This document shows, piece by piece, positions 53,753 through 62,311 of a stretch of DNA of 64,000 nt. The notes beneath the pieces are model-generated. The model was not told the origin of the DNA and ran no database searches. It saw only the letters and a program-made list of their open reading frames with translations. The translations under genes and the position numbers were made by a program. This DNA is from Vibrio rotiferianus CAIM 577 = LMG 21460 (GTDB taxonomy: Bacteria > Pseudomonadota > Gammaproteobacteria > Enterobacterales > Vibrionaceae). The DNA lies in assembly GCF_002741985.1 (NCBI RefSeq), contig NZ_APHW01000104.1:1-64000 (forward strand), written 5' to 3'. The first letter of the stretch is position 1. The number at the start of each line of letters is the position of its first letter.

Positions 53753-53771
53753 GCAGGGTGCTCAGAGGGTT
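53743..53771. terminator. Hairpin between convergent genes, overlapping the small ORF stop
   Basis: 8-bp stem AACCCTCT (53743-53750) / AGAGGGTT (53764-53771) with a 13-nt loop and only short T-rich flanks. Confidence 0.6.
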
Positions 53772-53777
53772 AACACA

Positions 53778-54209
53778 TTAACGATTGATGTTGTAGCGAG
53801 CCATAGTGGCTTCTTCAGTCGTTACGACTGTTTTACCTATCGGAGCAAGAGAGATAACCGCAAGCTTCAGGTGTTGAAGGGCGAACGGAATGCCGATGAT
53901 GGTGACAAAGCATGCTACAGCGGAAAGCACATGACCGATTGCCAACCAGAGACCAGCAAACACAAACCAAATCACATTACCAATGACGCCAAGTGGACTG
54001 GTACCGATGTCCATTTCATTGGTTAACTCATCTCGTGAAACGGCTTCTTTGCCGAATGGGAAGAACGAGAAATTACCCATTACAAAACAAGCACGTCCCC
54101 ATGGAATACCGATGATGCTGATGAATGCTAATAGTCCGAAGAACCACCATAGCAAACCCATAAATACGCCACCGAATACAAACCAGATGATGTTGCCGAG
54201 TGTTCTCAT
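53778..54209 (-). CDS. yccF: YccF-family inner membrane protein
   Basis: A 143-aa membrane protein made of two copies of the YccF domain: NIIWFVFGGVFMGLLWWF...IGIPWGRACF and NVIWFVFAGLWLAIGH...IGIPFALQHLKLA. Each copy has a paired hydrophobic hairpin and the IGIP signature. E. coli YccF is of similar size and unknown function. Single-gene transcription unit. Confidence 0.92.
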   Translation of the reverse strand: MRTLGNIIWFVFGGVFMGLLWWFFGLLAFISIIGIPWGRACFVMGNFSFFPFGKEAVSRDELTNEMDIGTSPLGVIGNVIWFVFAGLWLAIGHVLSAVACFVTIIGIPFALQHLKLAVISLAPIGKTVVTTEEATMARYNINR

Positions 54210-54358
54210 TTAAAACCCTTTTTGATTTATAGCGTTGTGTTAAGTATGTCACACGAATCTTAACAGAGGATGAATGTGCACACTTTATCTTAAATACGCA
54301 ATCATTGATGAGAACGCGGATTTAATAGAGGTACTAGGTCACATGAGATTGAATAAAC

Positions 54359-54392
54359 AAAAGGCTCTCAACGAGAATTGTCGAGAGCCTTT
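54359..54392. terminator. Terminator after the MFS gene
   Basis: Stem AAAGGCTCTC (54360-54369) / GAGAGCCTTT (54383-54392). On the minus strand it runs into TTTTGTTT. Confidence 0.85.
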
Positions 54393-54396
54393 CAGG

Positions 54397-55611
54397 TTAG
54401 GCGGTAGCTAAGTTCAAGCGAGGAACTGGCTTGTCATTGATCGGCAGGTGAATCAGCGCTGCAACAAATGCTAATACAACGGTTGACCACCAGATTGGAT
54501 CGTACGAACCGTAGTAATCGTAAATACGACCACCAACCCAAGCTCCTAAGAAGCTACCTACTTGGTGCGTAAAGAACACCAAGCCATACAAGGTGGAAAG
54601 GTAACGAGCTCCAAAGATTTGACGAACTAAGCCGGAAGTCAGTGGCACGGTACCTAACCAACAGAAGCCAATTGCACCACCAAAGATAGCGGCGGTGTGT
54701 TCGGTGACAGGTAGCGTCACAAAAGCACCGATTACGACTGTGCGCATCAAATAAAGTGCAGACATAACATGACGCTTGTTAAAGCGGTCTGCCATTACAC
54801 CCCAGAAGTACGAGCCAAAGATGTTGAAAATGCCGACGTACGCTAGCGCCATCGCCGCCGTTGATGCGGGTAAATCTTTATCGGCTAAGTAACTCGGCAG
54901 GTGAGTCGCGATGAACATTACGTGGAAACCACAAACAAAGAAGCCAGCATGGATTAGCCAATAGCCTTTATGTGAAAAGGCTTCTTTCAATGCTTCTTTT
55001 AGAGTTTGTGTGTCTTCTTGTGTGTTTGCAGTTTCACTCGTTTGCGGTTTCGTGGTTCTCATGAACAACGCAAACATCACCATAAAGCTACACAGCACAG
55101 CGAACACTTGAAGAGCACCTTGCCAGCCAAAATCACTCAATAGTGCTTGGGCTCCAGGGATCATGGCGAACATACCGAATGATCCTGCTGCTGTCGTCAA
55201 ACCAAATGCTTTTGCTGCGTGTTGTGCTGGAACAACTTTCGCCACTGCACCGAGAACGATCACATAACTGGTCGCGCTTAAGCCAAAACCGACCAAAACG
55301 CCAAGTGATAGATACATCATGGTTGGCTCAACAGCGATGGAAGTCAGGTATAGACCTAAAGCGTAAGAAATGGCACCTAAAATAATGATACGCTTTGCAC
55401 CCCAACGGTCTGAAGCCATACCAACAAACGGCTGAAATACGCCAAACAACAAGTTTTGCAATGCAATAGCAAAGCTGAAGAACTCGCGACCAGTATGGAA
55501 GTAGTCAGAAATTGGCATCATGAAAATGCCGAATGATTGTCTGATCCCTAGACAAATAATCAAAATCCCTATTCCAAGCCAAACAAGAATTGGAAATCGG
55601 AAAATACTCAT
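54397..55611 (-). CDS. MFS transporter
   Basis: A 404-aa carrier with twelve predicted helices. The MFS loop 2-3 motif GMASDRWGAKRII and the matching second-half GVMADRFNKRHVM are visible. The pattern resembles the oxalate/monocarboxylate-transporter-like group (IRQSFGIFMMPISDYFHTGREFFSFAIALQNLLFG). The substrate is unknown. It starts 12 nt after a small His-rich ORF, so both may be one transcript and a metal link is conceivable. Confidence 0.88.
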   Translation of the reverse strand: MSIFRFPILVWLGIGILIICLGIRQSFGIFMMPISDYFHTGREFFSFAIALQNLLFGVFQPFVGMASDRWGAKRIIILGAISYALGLYLTSIAVEPTMMYLSLGVLVGFGLSATSYVIVLGAVAKVVPAQHAAKAFGLTTAAGSFGMFAMIPGAQALLSDFGWQGALQVFAVLCSFMVMFALFMRTTKPQTSETANTQEDTQTLKEALKEAFSHKGYWLIHAGFFVCGFHVMFIATHLPSYLADKDLPASTAAMALAYVGIFNIFGSYFWGVMADRFNKRHVMSALYLMRTVVIGAFVTLPVTEHTAAIFGGAIGFCWLGTVPLTSGLVRQIFGARYLSTLYGLVFFTHQVGSFLGAWVGGRIYDYYGSYDPIWWSTVVLAFVAALIHLPINDKPVPRLNLATA

Positions 55612-55623
55612 AGTTTGCTCTTA

Positions 55624-55812
55624 TTAATGATGGTGATGATGAGAATGATCATGATGCTCGCCGTCACCTGTGGTTTGGTGACAGCCGCTATTAATGGCTT
55701 GCTCTGCCAATATATCCAATAACCTAGGAGAGTTATGGACGATGATTAAAGACAGCCCTAACATGACGGACATTCTCAGCATCTGAGCGAAAATGGATTG
55801 AGAAAAAAGCAT
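55624..55812 (-). CDS. Small His-rich membrane protein upstream of the MFS gene
   Basis: An ORF of 62 codons from the ATG at 55812. There is one hydrophobic stretch (MLRMSVMLGLSLIIVH), a Cys in INSGCHQ, and a C-terminal tail ending HHDHSHHHHH. The tail should bind transition metals such as Zn, Ni or Cu. The reading frame is open further upstream (to an ATG at 55911), so the start is uncertain; no good ribosome site is visible. It ends 12 nt before the MFS start. I do not recognise a family. Confidence 0.5.
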   Translation of the reverse strand: MLFSQSIFAQMLRMSVMLGLSLIIVHNSPRLLDILAEQAINSGCHQTTGDGEHHDHSHHHHH

Positions 55813-55983
55813 GCATTGTGCGCTCAAGTAGAAAAATGAGCGCGAAGTGTAGAGATAAGTCTTAAATGACACAAATGATAAAAAGTGAAGTAATGTATGC
55901 GTTTCATGCATGCGTCTGACTGTTAAACAGATCAACATAAAAAGTGGTTGAACTTTGTTCTGAATTCGAGTCTAGAAACAACA

Positions 55984-56013
55984 AAAGCTCATGCTATATG
56001 GCTGGCATGAGCT
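55984..56013 (-). terminator. Terminator after the DUF3332-like gene
   Basis: Stem arms AGCTCATGC (55986-55994) / GCATGAGCT (56005-56013), continuing on the minus strand into TTTTGTTG. Confidence 0.75.
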
Positions 56014-56043
56014 AGGTTTCTCTTATTGAGTTTGATGCGTGCT

Positions 56044-56577
56044 TTAGCTGTTTTGAAAAGACTCTAAAGCAGAAATCGAGGTTTCAGATACTAATTCACC
56101 ATCCATGTAATAGCGGACTTGCTCACCATCTTTAATGCCAGTCAGAGTCGCCGTCGTACCATTGTTGTAAACAATGTGCATTTGAACGGTGTTCTCGTCG
56201 ACTTGATACATTTCACCAGACTCTATCTCACGGTTGTTTGTGAGCGGATCGATAGGAGCTTCTTTAAACTCAGGGCTAAGGTCGTCGTTCACATTAATAT
56301 GTGTTTTGGTTTTGCTATCAAAAATATGCGGAGTTCCAGTAATTGGATTTTTTCCGGTCCAAAATTCTAGCGAGTTAAAGACCACATAATCAGCAGCCGT
56401 TGTGATGCCGTATACAGGAGCAAGCAAAAAGTTGACGCCAGCTCGCGCATAGCGGTTATCAACGACTTCAACGTTAAACTTCATCAACTTTCCGGTAACG
56501 GCGTTGCTACCCACACACCCAGTCAGTGATGCAGCTAAAAGAGAAAGACCAATTACCTTAACAGTGAGTTTTTTCAT
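56044..56577 (-). CDS. DUF3332-like lipoprotein
   Basis: A 177-aa precursor from the ATG at 56577 (GGAAAT ribosome site) with lipobox SLTGCVGSN (Cys21). The sequence GKLMKFNVEVVDNRYARAG and VNFLLAPVYGITTAADYVVFNSLEFWTGKNP resembles the DUF3332 family of vibrios and relatives. A hydrophobic segment near residues 50-70 follows the anchor. Function unknown. The 23 codons upstream of this ATG are excluded because they would abolish the signal peptide. Confidence 0.78.
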   Translation of the reverse strand: MKKLTVKVIGLSLLAASLTGCVGSNAVTGKLMKFNVEVVDNRYARAGVNFLLAPVYGITTAADYVVFNSLEFWTGKNPITGTPHIFDSKTKTHINVNDDLSPEFKEAPIDPLTNNREIESGEMYQVDENTVQMHIVYNNGTTATLTGIKDGEQVRYYMDGELVSETSISALESFQNS

Positions 56578-56837
56578 TTTATTTCCAGAGTTGTGTAAGA
56601 GAAGAAGCGCAGATTCTGGAGGAAAATAGAGTGTAAAAGTTACCATTTTACGCCACTGTTCAATTTAGCTGATACAAAATTGCCTTTCGCTTTGTTATTG
56701 ATTTTATTGGTGATTGTTACTCATTGAATGATAAGTATGGCTATGTGTGTTTGTGATTATGTTGCGGCGTAAGGCTATTTGAACTTTTAGGCGACACGAT
56801 GAAAATACCGTGTCGTCATGATGTGCCATAAAGCGGT

Positions 56838-57356
56838 TTATAGCTTTTGTTCAGCTGTGACTAAAGGGACGCGATTAGATACAGCGTGCAGTGCGATGTT
56901 GTGGATCATTTCATCGACCGTTGTACAGCAGTCCATAAGAATTGATACATCGTATTTTTCTGCCGCTTTAGAAATAGCAGTATGAGTGACACAGTTTTGC
57001 GTCATCATGCCACTTACTAATAGCTCTGTTACCCCATGTTTCTGTAGTACTTCTTCAAGGTTTGTTTGTTCAAAGCTGTCGGCAAAGTGTTTGATAACTA
57101 CATCTGCATTTGGCGCTAGTGCCAAGATCTCAGGATGAATCTCAGCGCCTTCGGAGCCTTCATTAAAGAAAGGTGCAATGCCCATTGCTGGATCGGCGAT
57201 GTGCTGAATATGAATGATAGGAATATTTTTCTCATTCGCTTTAGCAATTGCGCTCTTGATGTTGCTTAGTGTTGCTTCTGTATTCCATAGCGGAAATTTA
57301 CCGTTAGGGAAGTAGTCGTTTTGTAGATCGATAACAAGAAGTGCTGCTTGGTTCAT
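56838..57356 (-). CDS. Isochorismatase-family cysteine hydrolase
   Basis: A 172-aa hydrolase. The catalytic triad of the family is present: Asp10 (LLVIDLQNDYF), Lys89 (VVIKHFADSF) and Cys122 (MMTQNCVTHT). Relatives cut isochorismate, nicotinamide or other amides; the short length and SGMMTQNCV suit the amidase-like group. Divergent from a GlxA-type AraC regulator across about 120 bp holding two matched operators, so expression is probably induced by that regulator. Confidence 0.9.
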   Translation of the reverse strand: MNQAALLVIDLQNDYFPNGKFPLWNTEATLSNIKSAIAKANEKNIPIIHIQHIADPAMGIAPFFNEGSEGAEIHPEILALAPNADVVIKHFADSFEQTNLEEVLQKHGVTELLVSGMMTQNCVTHTAISKAAEKYDVSILMDCCTTVDEMIHNIALHAVSNRVPLVTAEQKL

Positions 57357-57436
57357 GGTGTTTTCCTTTTGTTTTCAGTGAATGTGTTGCTTTGGTATGG
57401 GAGCTATTATGCGTGCTTTCTTTTGTCCTGCTTAGT

Positions 57437-57469
57437 GTCTAAAATGACAAAAAATAGGTCAAAAACGAC
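57437..57469. promoter_or_regulatory. Two GTC-N6-GAC operators, 21 bp apart
   Basis: GTC-TAAAAT-GAC (57437-57448) and GTC-AAAAAC-GAC (57458-57469). Their centres are 21 bp apart, two helical turns, which fits cooperative binding by an AraC-type dimer. They lie 80 bp upstream of the hydrolase ATG. Confidence 0.6.
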
Positions 57470-57476
57470 ATTTGGA

Positions 57477-58400
57477 ATGAACAGGATAAACATTGCTATT
57501 GTGAACTATCCGGGGGCTTCAAAAGCGTCAGTCTATGGTTTGCAGGAGCTGTTTGAGATGGCAAGCCGTGCTTCGATTGAGCTGGATGTTGAATGTCGAT
57601 TTCATGCAGATATCATTGATTGGAAAGAAGATAGTATTCGAGCTGATGAGTTCACGGTCGTCATACTGCCGCCAAGCGGTGCGGAGCAATATTACCTTTC
57701 GCCAAGTGAGGCGTTAACGTCTTGGTTGTTTGAGCAGCACAAAGCAGGTGCGGTGGTTGCATCGGCATGTGCAGGAGCGTTTGTTCTCGCGCAAGCTGAT
57801 TTGTTGAATAACAAAGCGTGCACGACACACTGGGGCTTGGCAGGGTTATTCCGAGATAGGTTTCCTAAAGTGACGCTTAAGCCTGAATCCATCCTTATCA
57901 ACGAGGGCAGTGTCATCACAGCTGGTGGCATGATGTCTTGGCTCGATTTGGGGTTGGAGCTGGTATCTCAGCTAAGCACACCTGCAGTGATGCGTTTGTT
58001 GGGAAAGATGCTGGTGGTTGATACTGGTGCCAGAGAGCAACGTTTTTATCAGCAATTCACGCCTAATTTTCAACACGGTGATAGTGCCGTTCTTAGTGCT
58101 CAGCACTACATGGCCGATCATTTCTCACATGTGATTTCAAACCAAGCTCTATCGGAGATCAGTTGTTTAACTGAGCGCACGCTTCAGAGACGTTTCCAAA
58201 AAGCGACAGGTTTGAATTTGAATCAGTATGTACAACATCTTCGTGTGCAAAAGGCGTGTGATTTATTAGAGTCGAGCAACTTAGCTTTTGAAGTTATCGC
58301 TTATCAAGTTGGGTATCAAGACGCGAGCGCGTTTCGCAAAGTGTTCATTAAAACCATGGGATTGGCTCCCAAAGCGTTCCGCGCTCGTTTTAGTGCTTAA
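57477..58400 (+). CDS. GlxA-family (DJ-1/PfpI plus AraC) regulator
   Basis: A 307-aa regulator from the ATG at 57477. The N-terminal DJ-1/PfpI-like domain (INIAIVNYPGASKASVYGLQELF, ASACAGAFVLAQADLLNNKACTTHW with the nucleophile-elbow Cys) is fused to AraC helix-turn-helix motifs (ISCLTERTLQRRFQKATGLNLNQYVQHLRVQKACDLL, YQDASAFRKVFIKTMG). ATG 57444 is also possible; neither start has a good ribosome site, and one operator ends 7 bp before 57477, so the true start or leader arrangement needs mapping. It is the likely regulator of the divergent hydrolase. Confidence 0.87.
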   Translation: MNRINIAIVNYPGASKASVYGLQELFEMASRASIELDVECRFHADIIDWKEDSIRADEFTVVILPPSGAEQYYLSPSEALTSWLFEQHKAGAVVASACAGAFVLAQADLLNNKACTTHWGLAGLFRDRFPKVTLKPESILINEGSVITAGGMMSWLDLGLELVSQLSTPAVMRLLGKMLVVDTGAREQRFYQQFTPNFQHGDSAVLSAQHYMADHFSHVISNQALSEISCLTERTLQRRFQKATGLNLNQYVQHLRVQKACDLLESSNLAFEVIAYQVGYQDASAFRKVFIKTMGLAPKAFRARFSA

Positions 58401-59333
58401 TTATCGACGCACTGATTGTTCAATATGCTGACAAATTGCTTCGGCAAGTTGGTGGCTAGCGATATTACGCGCTACGATTTCAGAGGCGATTTTGCCTGAC
58501 TGGATGACTTCAAACCAATCCAGCAACATAGAGTGGAAACCTTTACTAGTTAGCATTGGCGTCCAATCCTTCAAGCTCAACTTCTGCTCCTGATTGTCTT
58601 GCCACAGTTTCCCTTCAACAAACGAGTCAAACTCCATTGCTTTGTTTGAATAGCATGCTTGGACACGCTCTGTGGTGATCCCGAAATGGCGATTCATGGA
58701 TGCGTGAAGCAGTGTCTCACCATGCTGCCATTGAATATCCAAACGAGCCAGTTGGTCACCATCCATTTGATGAGTAATGTAAGCGTCTTTCAGATCTGCT
58801 TTGGCCGTGATGTTCACGCTATCAAGAGGGTGGATAAAATCATCAAAAATGAAGGTTCGGATATCCCCCGGTAATTGATGACGGTTTTTTCCCCAACGCA
58901 GTGATTTTAAGCCCGAGAGTTCACCTTTCTGGATGCTCGGCATATGTTGATTGTAGAGCGGAATATGACGGCGATTGAAACCAACATACAGAGGCTGTTT
59001 CACGCGCTCTGCAATACCGTAGAGTTTCTCTACTTCAGCAGCGCTATCTGCTAAAGGCTTGTCGACAAAAGTAGGGATGCCTTGTTCCAAAAAGAAAGCG
59101 GCAATTTGAGGGTGAACGCTAGTAGCGGCGTGAATCATGACTGCATCTACGCCCATGCCAACCAGTTGCTGATAGTCTTGGCAGGTTTCTGCGATTCGAT
59201 ACTGTTGAGCAAGTGCGTTGAGTGCGTTTGCATTGCGGGTACAAAATACCAGCTCAACATTTGGAATTTGAGTGATAACAGGAAGGTAAGCTTTTTGAGC
59301 AATGTCGCCCAAGCCAATGATGCCAATTTTCAT
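58401..59333 (-). CDS. Gfo/Idh/MocA-family oxidoreductase
   Basis: A 310-aa NAD(P)-dependent oxidoreductase. Rossmann motif IGIIGLGDIAQKAYLP is at residues 3-18, and the family EKP-like motif appears as VDKPLADSAAEVEKLY. YVGFNRRHIPLYN begins the second domain. Its stop directly abuts the stop of the convergent regulator gene. The family is close to E. coli YceM/MviM-type enzymes of unknown substrate. Confidence 0.88.
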   Translation of the reverse strand: MKIGIIGLGDIAQKAYLPVITQIPNVELVFCTRNANALNALAQQYRIAETCQDYQQLVGMGVDAVMIHAATSVHPQIAAFFLEQGIPTFVDKPLADSAAEVEKLYGIAERVKQPLYVGFNRRHIPLYNQHMPSIQKGELSGLKSLRWGKNRHQLPGDIRTFIFDDFIHPLDSVNITAKADLKDAYITHQMDGDQLARLDIQWQHGETLLHASMNRHFGITTERVQACYSNKAMEFDSFVEGKLWQDNQEQKLSLKDWTPMLTSKGFHSMLLDWFEVIQSGKIASEIVARNIASHQLAEAICQHIEQSVRR

Positions 59334-59541
59334 TTGGTTCTTCTTCGTTTGTTAGCGGGCTAAACATTATATACCCAAGTGACCTTAAAATGCGGGACTT
59401 AGAATGAGCCACTGATTCAAGTTTGAGGAATACGATGTCTTGGAATCGGGGCTGTTTCCAAGGTGTTTTCGCTGGACCAAACATATCTAGGTTACTTAGG
59501 TATAGCTGAACCCGCTAAGAATTTTCGGTGTAAAGTGTCAC

Positions 59542-59576
59542 AAAAAAGCCTGACTCATTGAATGGGTCAGGCTTTT
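59542..59576. terminator. Terminator after eptA
   Basis: Stem arms AAAAGCCTGAC (59544-59554) / GTCAGGCTTTT (59566-59576) around a partly paired loop, with a T6 run on the minus strand. Confidence 0.92.
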
Positions 59577-59592
59577 ACTGTCTTATCTTGAA

Positions 59593-61245
59593 TTAAGAGT
59601 TTCGACAGGTTTTAAAAATATCCAATTTACCATCGTACGCATTGGTTTCGATATCCATAATGCCTAACAGCGAGTGGAAGACATTATCGTGTGAGTGCGT
59701 TGCGGTTTGCTGCGCTTCTTGTTGCAAGCAATCGCTATCGATGTGTTTGGCTTGCTTAAAGCCTGGAGACATCCAAAGCATCATAGGAACGCGCTTTTGA
59801 AAATCAGGTGCCAGTCCATAAGGCATACCGTGCAAGAACAAGCCATTTTCACCCAGAGATTCGCCGTGATCAGAAACATAAATCATGGCTGTGTTGTATT
59901 TGTCTTCCAATGTTTTTAACTTTGCAATGGTTTGATCTAATACGAAGTCAGTGTAACGAATAGTGTTGTCATAGGTATTGACGATTTGTTCAACACTACA
60001 GTTTTCGATATCTGCACGAGGGCAATCAGGTTGGAAAAATGCTCTGTTTTTAGGGTAGCGCTGGAAGTATGTTGGTCCGTGACTTCCAATGAGATGCATC
60101 GCAATAACTCGGTTCCCTTTCATGCTAGATATTTGAGTATCTAAATTGTTTAGTAGCGCCATATCATAGCAAGTGCTTCCATTGCATAACTCGTTTTTCT
60201 GGCTTCTATCGACCTCAATTTTAGTGATGTTGTGGGCAACACCTTTGTCACCACCATCATTTTCTTTCCATAGCAAATCAACACCAGCACGTTGCATAAT
60301 ATCCAACGCATTATCTTGGTTATCTGCGCGGCTGCGGTCAAAATCGCTTCGAGTTAACTGAGAGAACATGCAAGGAACAGAAACCGCGGTTGCAGTACCA
60401 CATGAGGCCACGTCTTTGAATGACACCACATCCAGCTTGCTGGTATATGGGTTAGTTTCGCGCTCATAACCATTCAATTGATAGTTTTGTGTACGAGCGG
60501 TTTCACCAACAACAAAGACGAGTAAAGTTGGTTTCCCGTTTGCTTGTTGTAGAGCCATTGATGATTGTTTAGCATCCAGTCCAATTTCACGGTAAGGCTC
60601 TGGAGTTGTGAGGTATTTTGCTTTTACGTAGCTCGAAATACTGTAAACGTATTGGGTCGGGATAATGACTTTTTTTAAATAGCTATTGTTACGGCCTACT
60701 GAAGCATAGTCTTGATAATACAGCCCGGCGATCACTGCGATCACCGCTAAAGATGCTAGCATCGATACGACTTTAGTTAAGACAAAACGAAGCCACTGCC
60801 CATTTAGCGGTTGTAGCTTTACTTTGAATACTAAAGCAGCCGGAATCATGCCCATTAGCAAAGTCCAGATGACAGAATATGCGCTGAGGTATGAGCTCGC
60901 TTCACTGGTGTCTGTCTCGACGATGTTTGTGATCATGTCTGTATCGAACAAAGTACCGTAGTTATAACTCGCATAGCTAACCATGCTAGAAACCACCAAC
61001 AGTACGATGAAAAACGGTTTACTCAGCCAAGGCCAACTGAATAAATTGAACAAAAAGTTCAACGCGGCGAAGAAGAAAATGGGAATAGTAATGATGAAAC
61101 CAATTTTTACTTCATCCAAATTCGAGAGGATATGAGAAAGCTCTTTGTAAATGGGGATGTTCACGACAAGAGCAAAGTACAATGCGAGAAATAATGTAAA
61201 GGTAACGTAAGAGATACCTTTGTATGGGAATGTAATATTCTTCAT
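59593..61245 (-). CDS. eptA: Lipid A phosphoethanolamine transferase EptA
   Basis: A 550-aa inner-membrane enzyme: five N-terminal helices (residues about 10-180) and a periplasmic sulfatase-fold domain. Catalytic residues match EptA/MCR enzymes: Glu248 (VVGETART), nucleophile Thr284 (SCGTATAVSVPCMFS), and Asp459-His460 (VSDHGES). Multiple periplasmic cysteines are available for the usual disulfides. It moves phosphoethanolamine from phosphatidylethanolamine to lipid A, reducing negative charge and so polymyxin and antimicrobial-peptide binding. dgkA lies 22 nt upstream on the same strand and can recycle the diacylglycerol by-product. Confidence 0.95.
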   Translation of the reverse strand: MKNITFPYKGISYVTFTLFLALYFALVVNIPIYKELSHILSNLDEVKIGFIITIPIFFFAALNFLFNLFSWPWLSKPFFIVLLVVSSMVSYASYNYGTLFDTDMITNIVETDTSEASSYLSAYSVIWTLLMGMIPAALVFKVKLQPLNGQWLRFVLTKVVSMLASLAVIAVIAGLYYQDYASVGRNNSYLKKVIIPTQYVYSISSYVKAKYLTTPEPYREIGLDAKQSSMALQQANGKPTLLVFVVGETARTQNYQLNGYERETNPYTSKLDVVSFKDVASCGTATAVSVPCMFSQLTRSDFDRSRADNQDNALDIMQRAGVDLLWKENDGGDKGVAHNITKIEVDRSQKNELCNGSTCYDMALLNNLDTQISSMKGNRVIAMHLIGSHGPTYFQRYPKNRAFFQPDCPRADIENCSVEQIVNTYDNTIRYTDFVLDQTIAKLKTLEDKYNTAMIYVSDHGESLGENGLFLHGMPYGLAPDFQKRVPMMLWMSPGFKQAKHIDSDCLQQEAQQTATHSHDNVFHSLLGIMDIETNAYDGKLDIFKTCRNS

Positions 61246-61267
61246 AATTTATGGTACTAATCTGGTA

Positions 61268-61624
61268 CTACAGCAAGACCGAAGCCCAAACAAAGAGGGC
61301 TAGAAAAAGCGCAACAAAGACTGCTGCAGAGCCAATGTCTTTGGCTCGACCACTAAGTTCATGCCAATCATCGCTGACACGATCGACTACCGCTTCTATG
61401 GCGGAGTTTATGAGTTCGACAATCACAACCAGTAACAGGCTGGATATCATCATAATGCGTTCTAAGTTCGTCACGGGAAGCAAAAGTGTGCAGATAGAAA
61501 GTACTAGCGTTAACACGAGTTCTTGTCTGAAAGCGGCTTCGTGAATCCACGCGGCTTTCAATCCTTGAAGTGAGTAACCGGTTGCGTCCACAACTCGGCG
61601 TATACCTGTTTTACCTGGTTTCAA
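61268..61624 (-). CDS. dgkA: Diacylglycerol kinase DgkA
   Basis: A three-helix membrane kinase with the family block LINSAIEAVVDRVSDDWHELSGRAKDIGSAA and the AAWIHEAAFRQE segment. A TTG start at 61624, with AGG 8 nt upstream, gives 118 aa, close to the usual 120; the ATG at 61669 would add 15 hydrophobic residues (LTLFLNAIIGNN) not found in DgkA. It converts diacylglycerol to phosphatidate. Being directly upstream of eptA suggests it disposes of diacylglycerol from phosphoethanolamine transfer. Confidence 0.9.
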   Translation of the reverse strand: MKPGKTGIRRVVDATGYSLQGLKAAWIHEAAFRQELVLTLVLSICTLLLPVTNLERIMMISSLLLVVIVELINSAIEAVVDRVSDDWHELSGRAKDIGSAAVFVALFLALFVWASVLL

Positions 61625-61785
61625 ATTATTGCCTATTATTGCGTTCAAAAAGAGAGTGAGGGAAAACATCCCTCAGAATAAAAGGCATCAAATTGCAATT
61701 TAGAGGATAAATGATTGAGCGTGAAATATTTGTGAAATTCTCGGCTGCAATCCAGAGCTGGCTGCAATTGATGCTTATTTATAAA

Positions 61786-62178
61786 TTAAGACTCTAGGTC
61801 GTAAACGGTGTAGCCTTTATTGGCTAAGCATTTACGCAGTACTAGAGATTGGGTTTTTGTTGAGTCGTTTGCTCCGCCCAATGCACCAGCTCCAGCACCA
61901 ACAGCGCCACCGGCTGCAGCTCCGACAACAGCGCCGCCCACTCCATCTTCAAGTACGCCAGCAACGGCACCAATTAATGCACCTGTTACGGCACCATTTT
62001 TGGCTTCCGTCTTCGCAGCTTCGCCTTTGTCTACTTTTTCTGCGTAGCCTTGGCAGTAATTAAAGTCTTGTTCGTATTGAGCTTGATCGACATTGGTCAT
62101 ATCAACAACAGGTTGTTGATTGTATGCACAAGCCACAAGGCTTGATGAAAGGGTGATGAGAAGAAGTGGTCTATACAT
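61786..62178 (-). CDS. Glycine-zipper lipoprotein
   Basis: A 130-aa lipoprotein precursor (lipobox SSLVACAYN, Cys17). A short Asp/Gln-rich domain (VDQAQYEQDFNYCQGYAEKVDKGE) precedes a glycine zipper (GALIGAVAGVLEDGVGGAVVGAAAGGAVGAG...) and a Cys-containing tail (LVLRKCLANKGYTVYDLE). Glycine-zipper lipoproteins stabilise the envelope or affect signalling between membranes. It is encoded between the two-component genes and dgkA-eptA on the same strand. Confidence 0.85.
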   Translation of the reverse strand: MYRPLLLITLSSSLVACAYNQQPVVDMTNVDQAQYEQDFNYCQGYAEKVDKGEAAKTEAKNGAVTGALIGAVAGVLEDGVGGAVVGAAAGGAVGAGAGALGGANDSTKTQSLVLRKCLANKGYTVYDLES

Positions 62179-62311
62179 TTTTACGAACCATTATTACGAT
62201 GAATTAATGGTTTAAATGTACACTGTTTTATTTTCTGGCTCTGTCTTGTGATTGTATAGAAGTGTCGCCGTTTGTAATGAAGATCTGTGCTTTATTGATA
62301 AATTTATGAGT

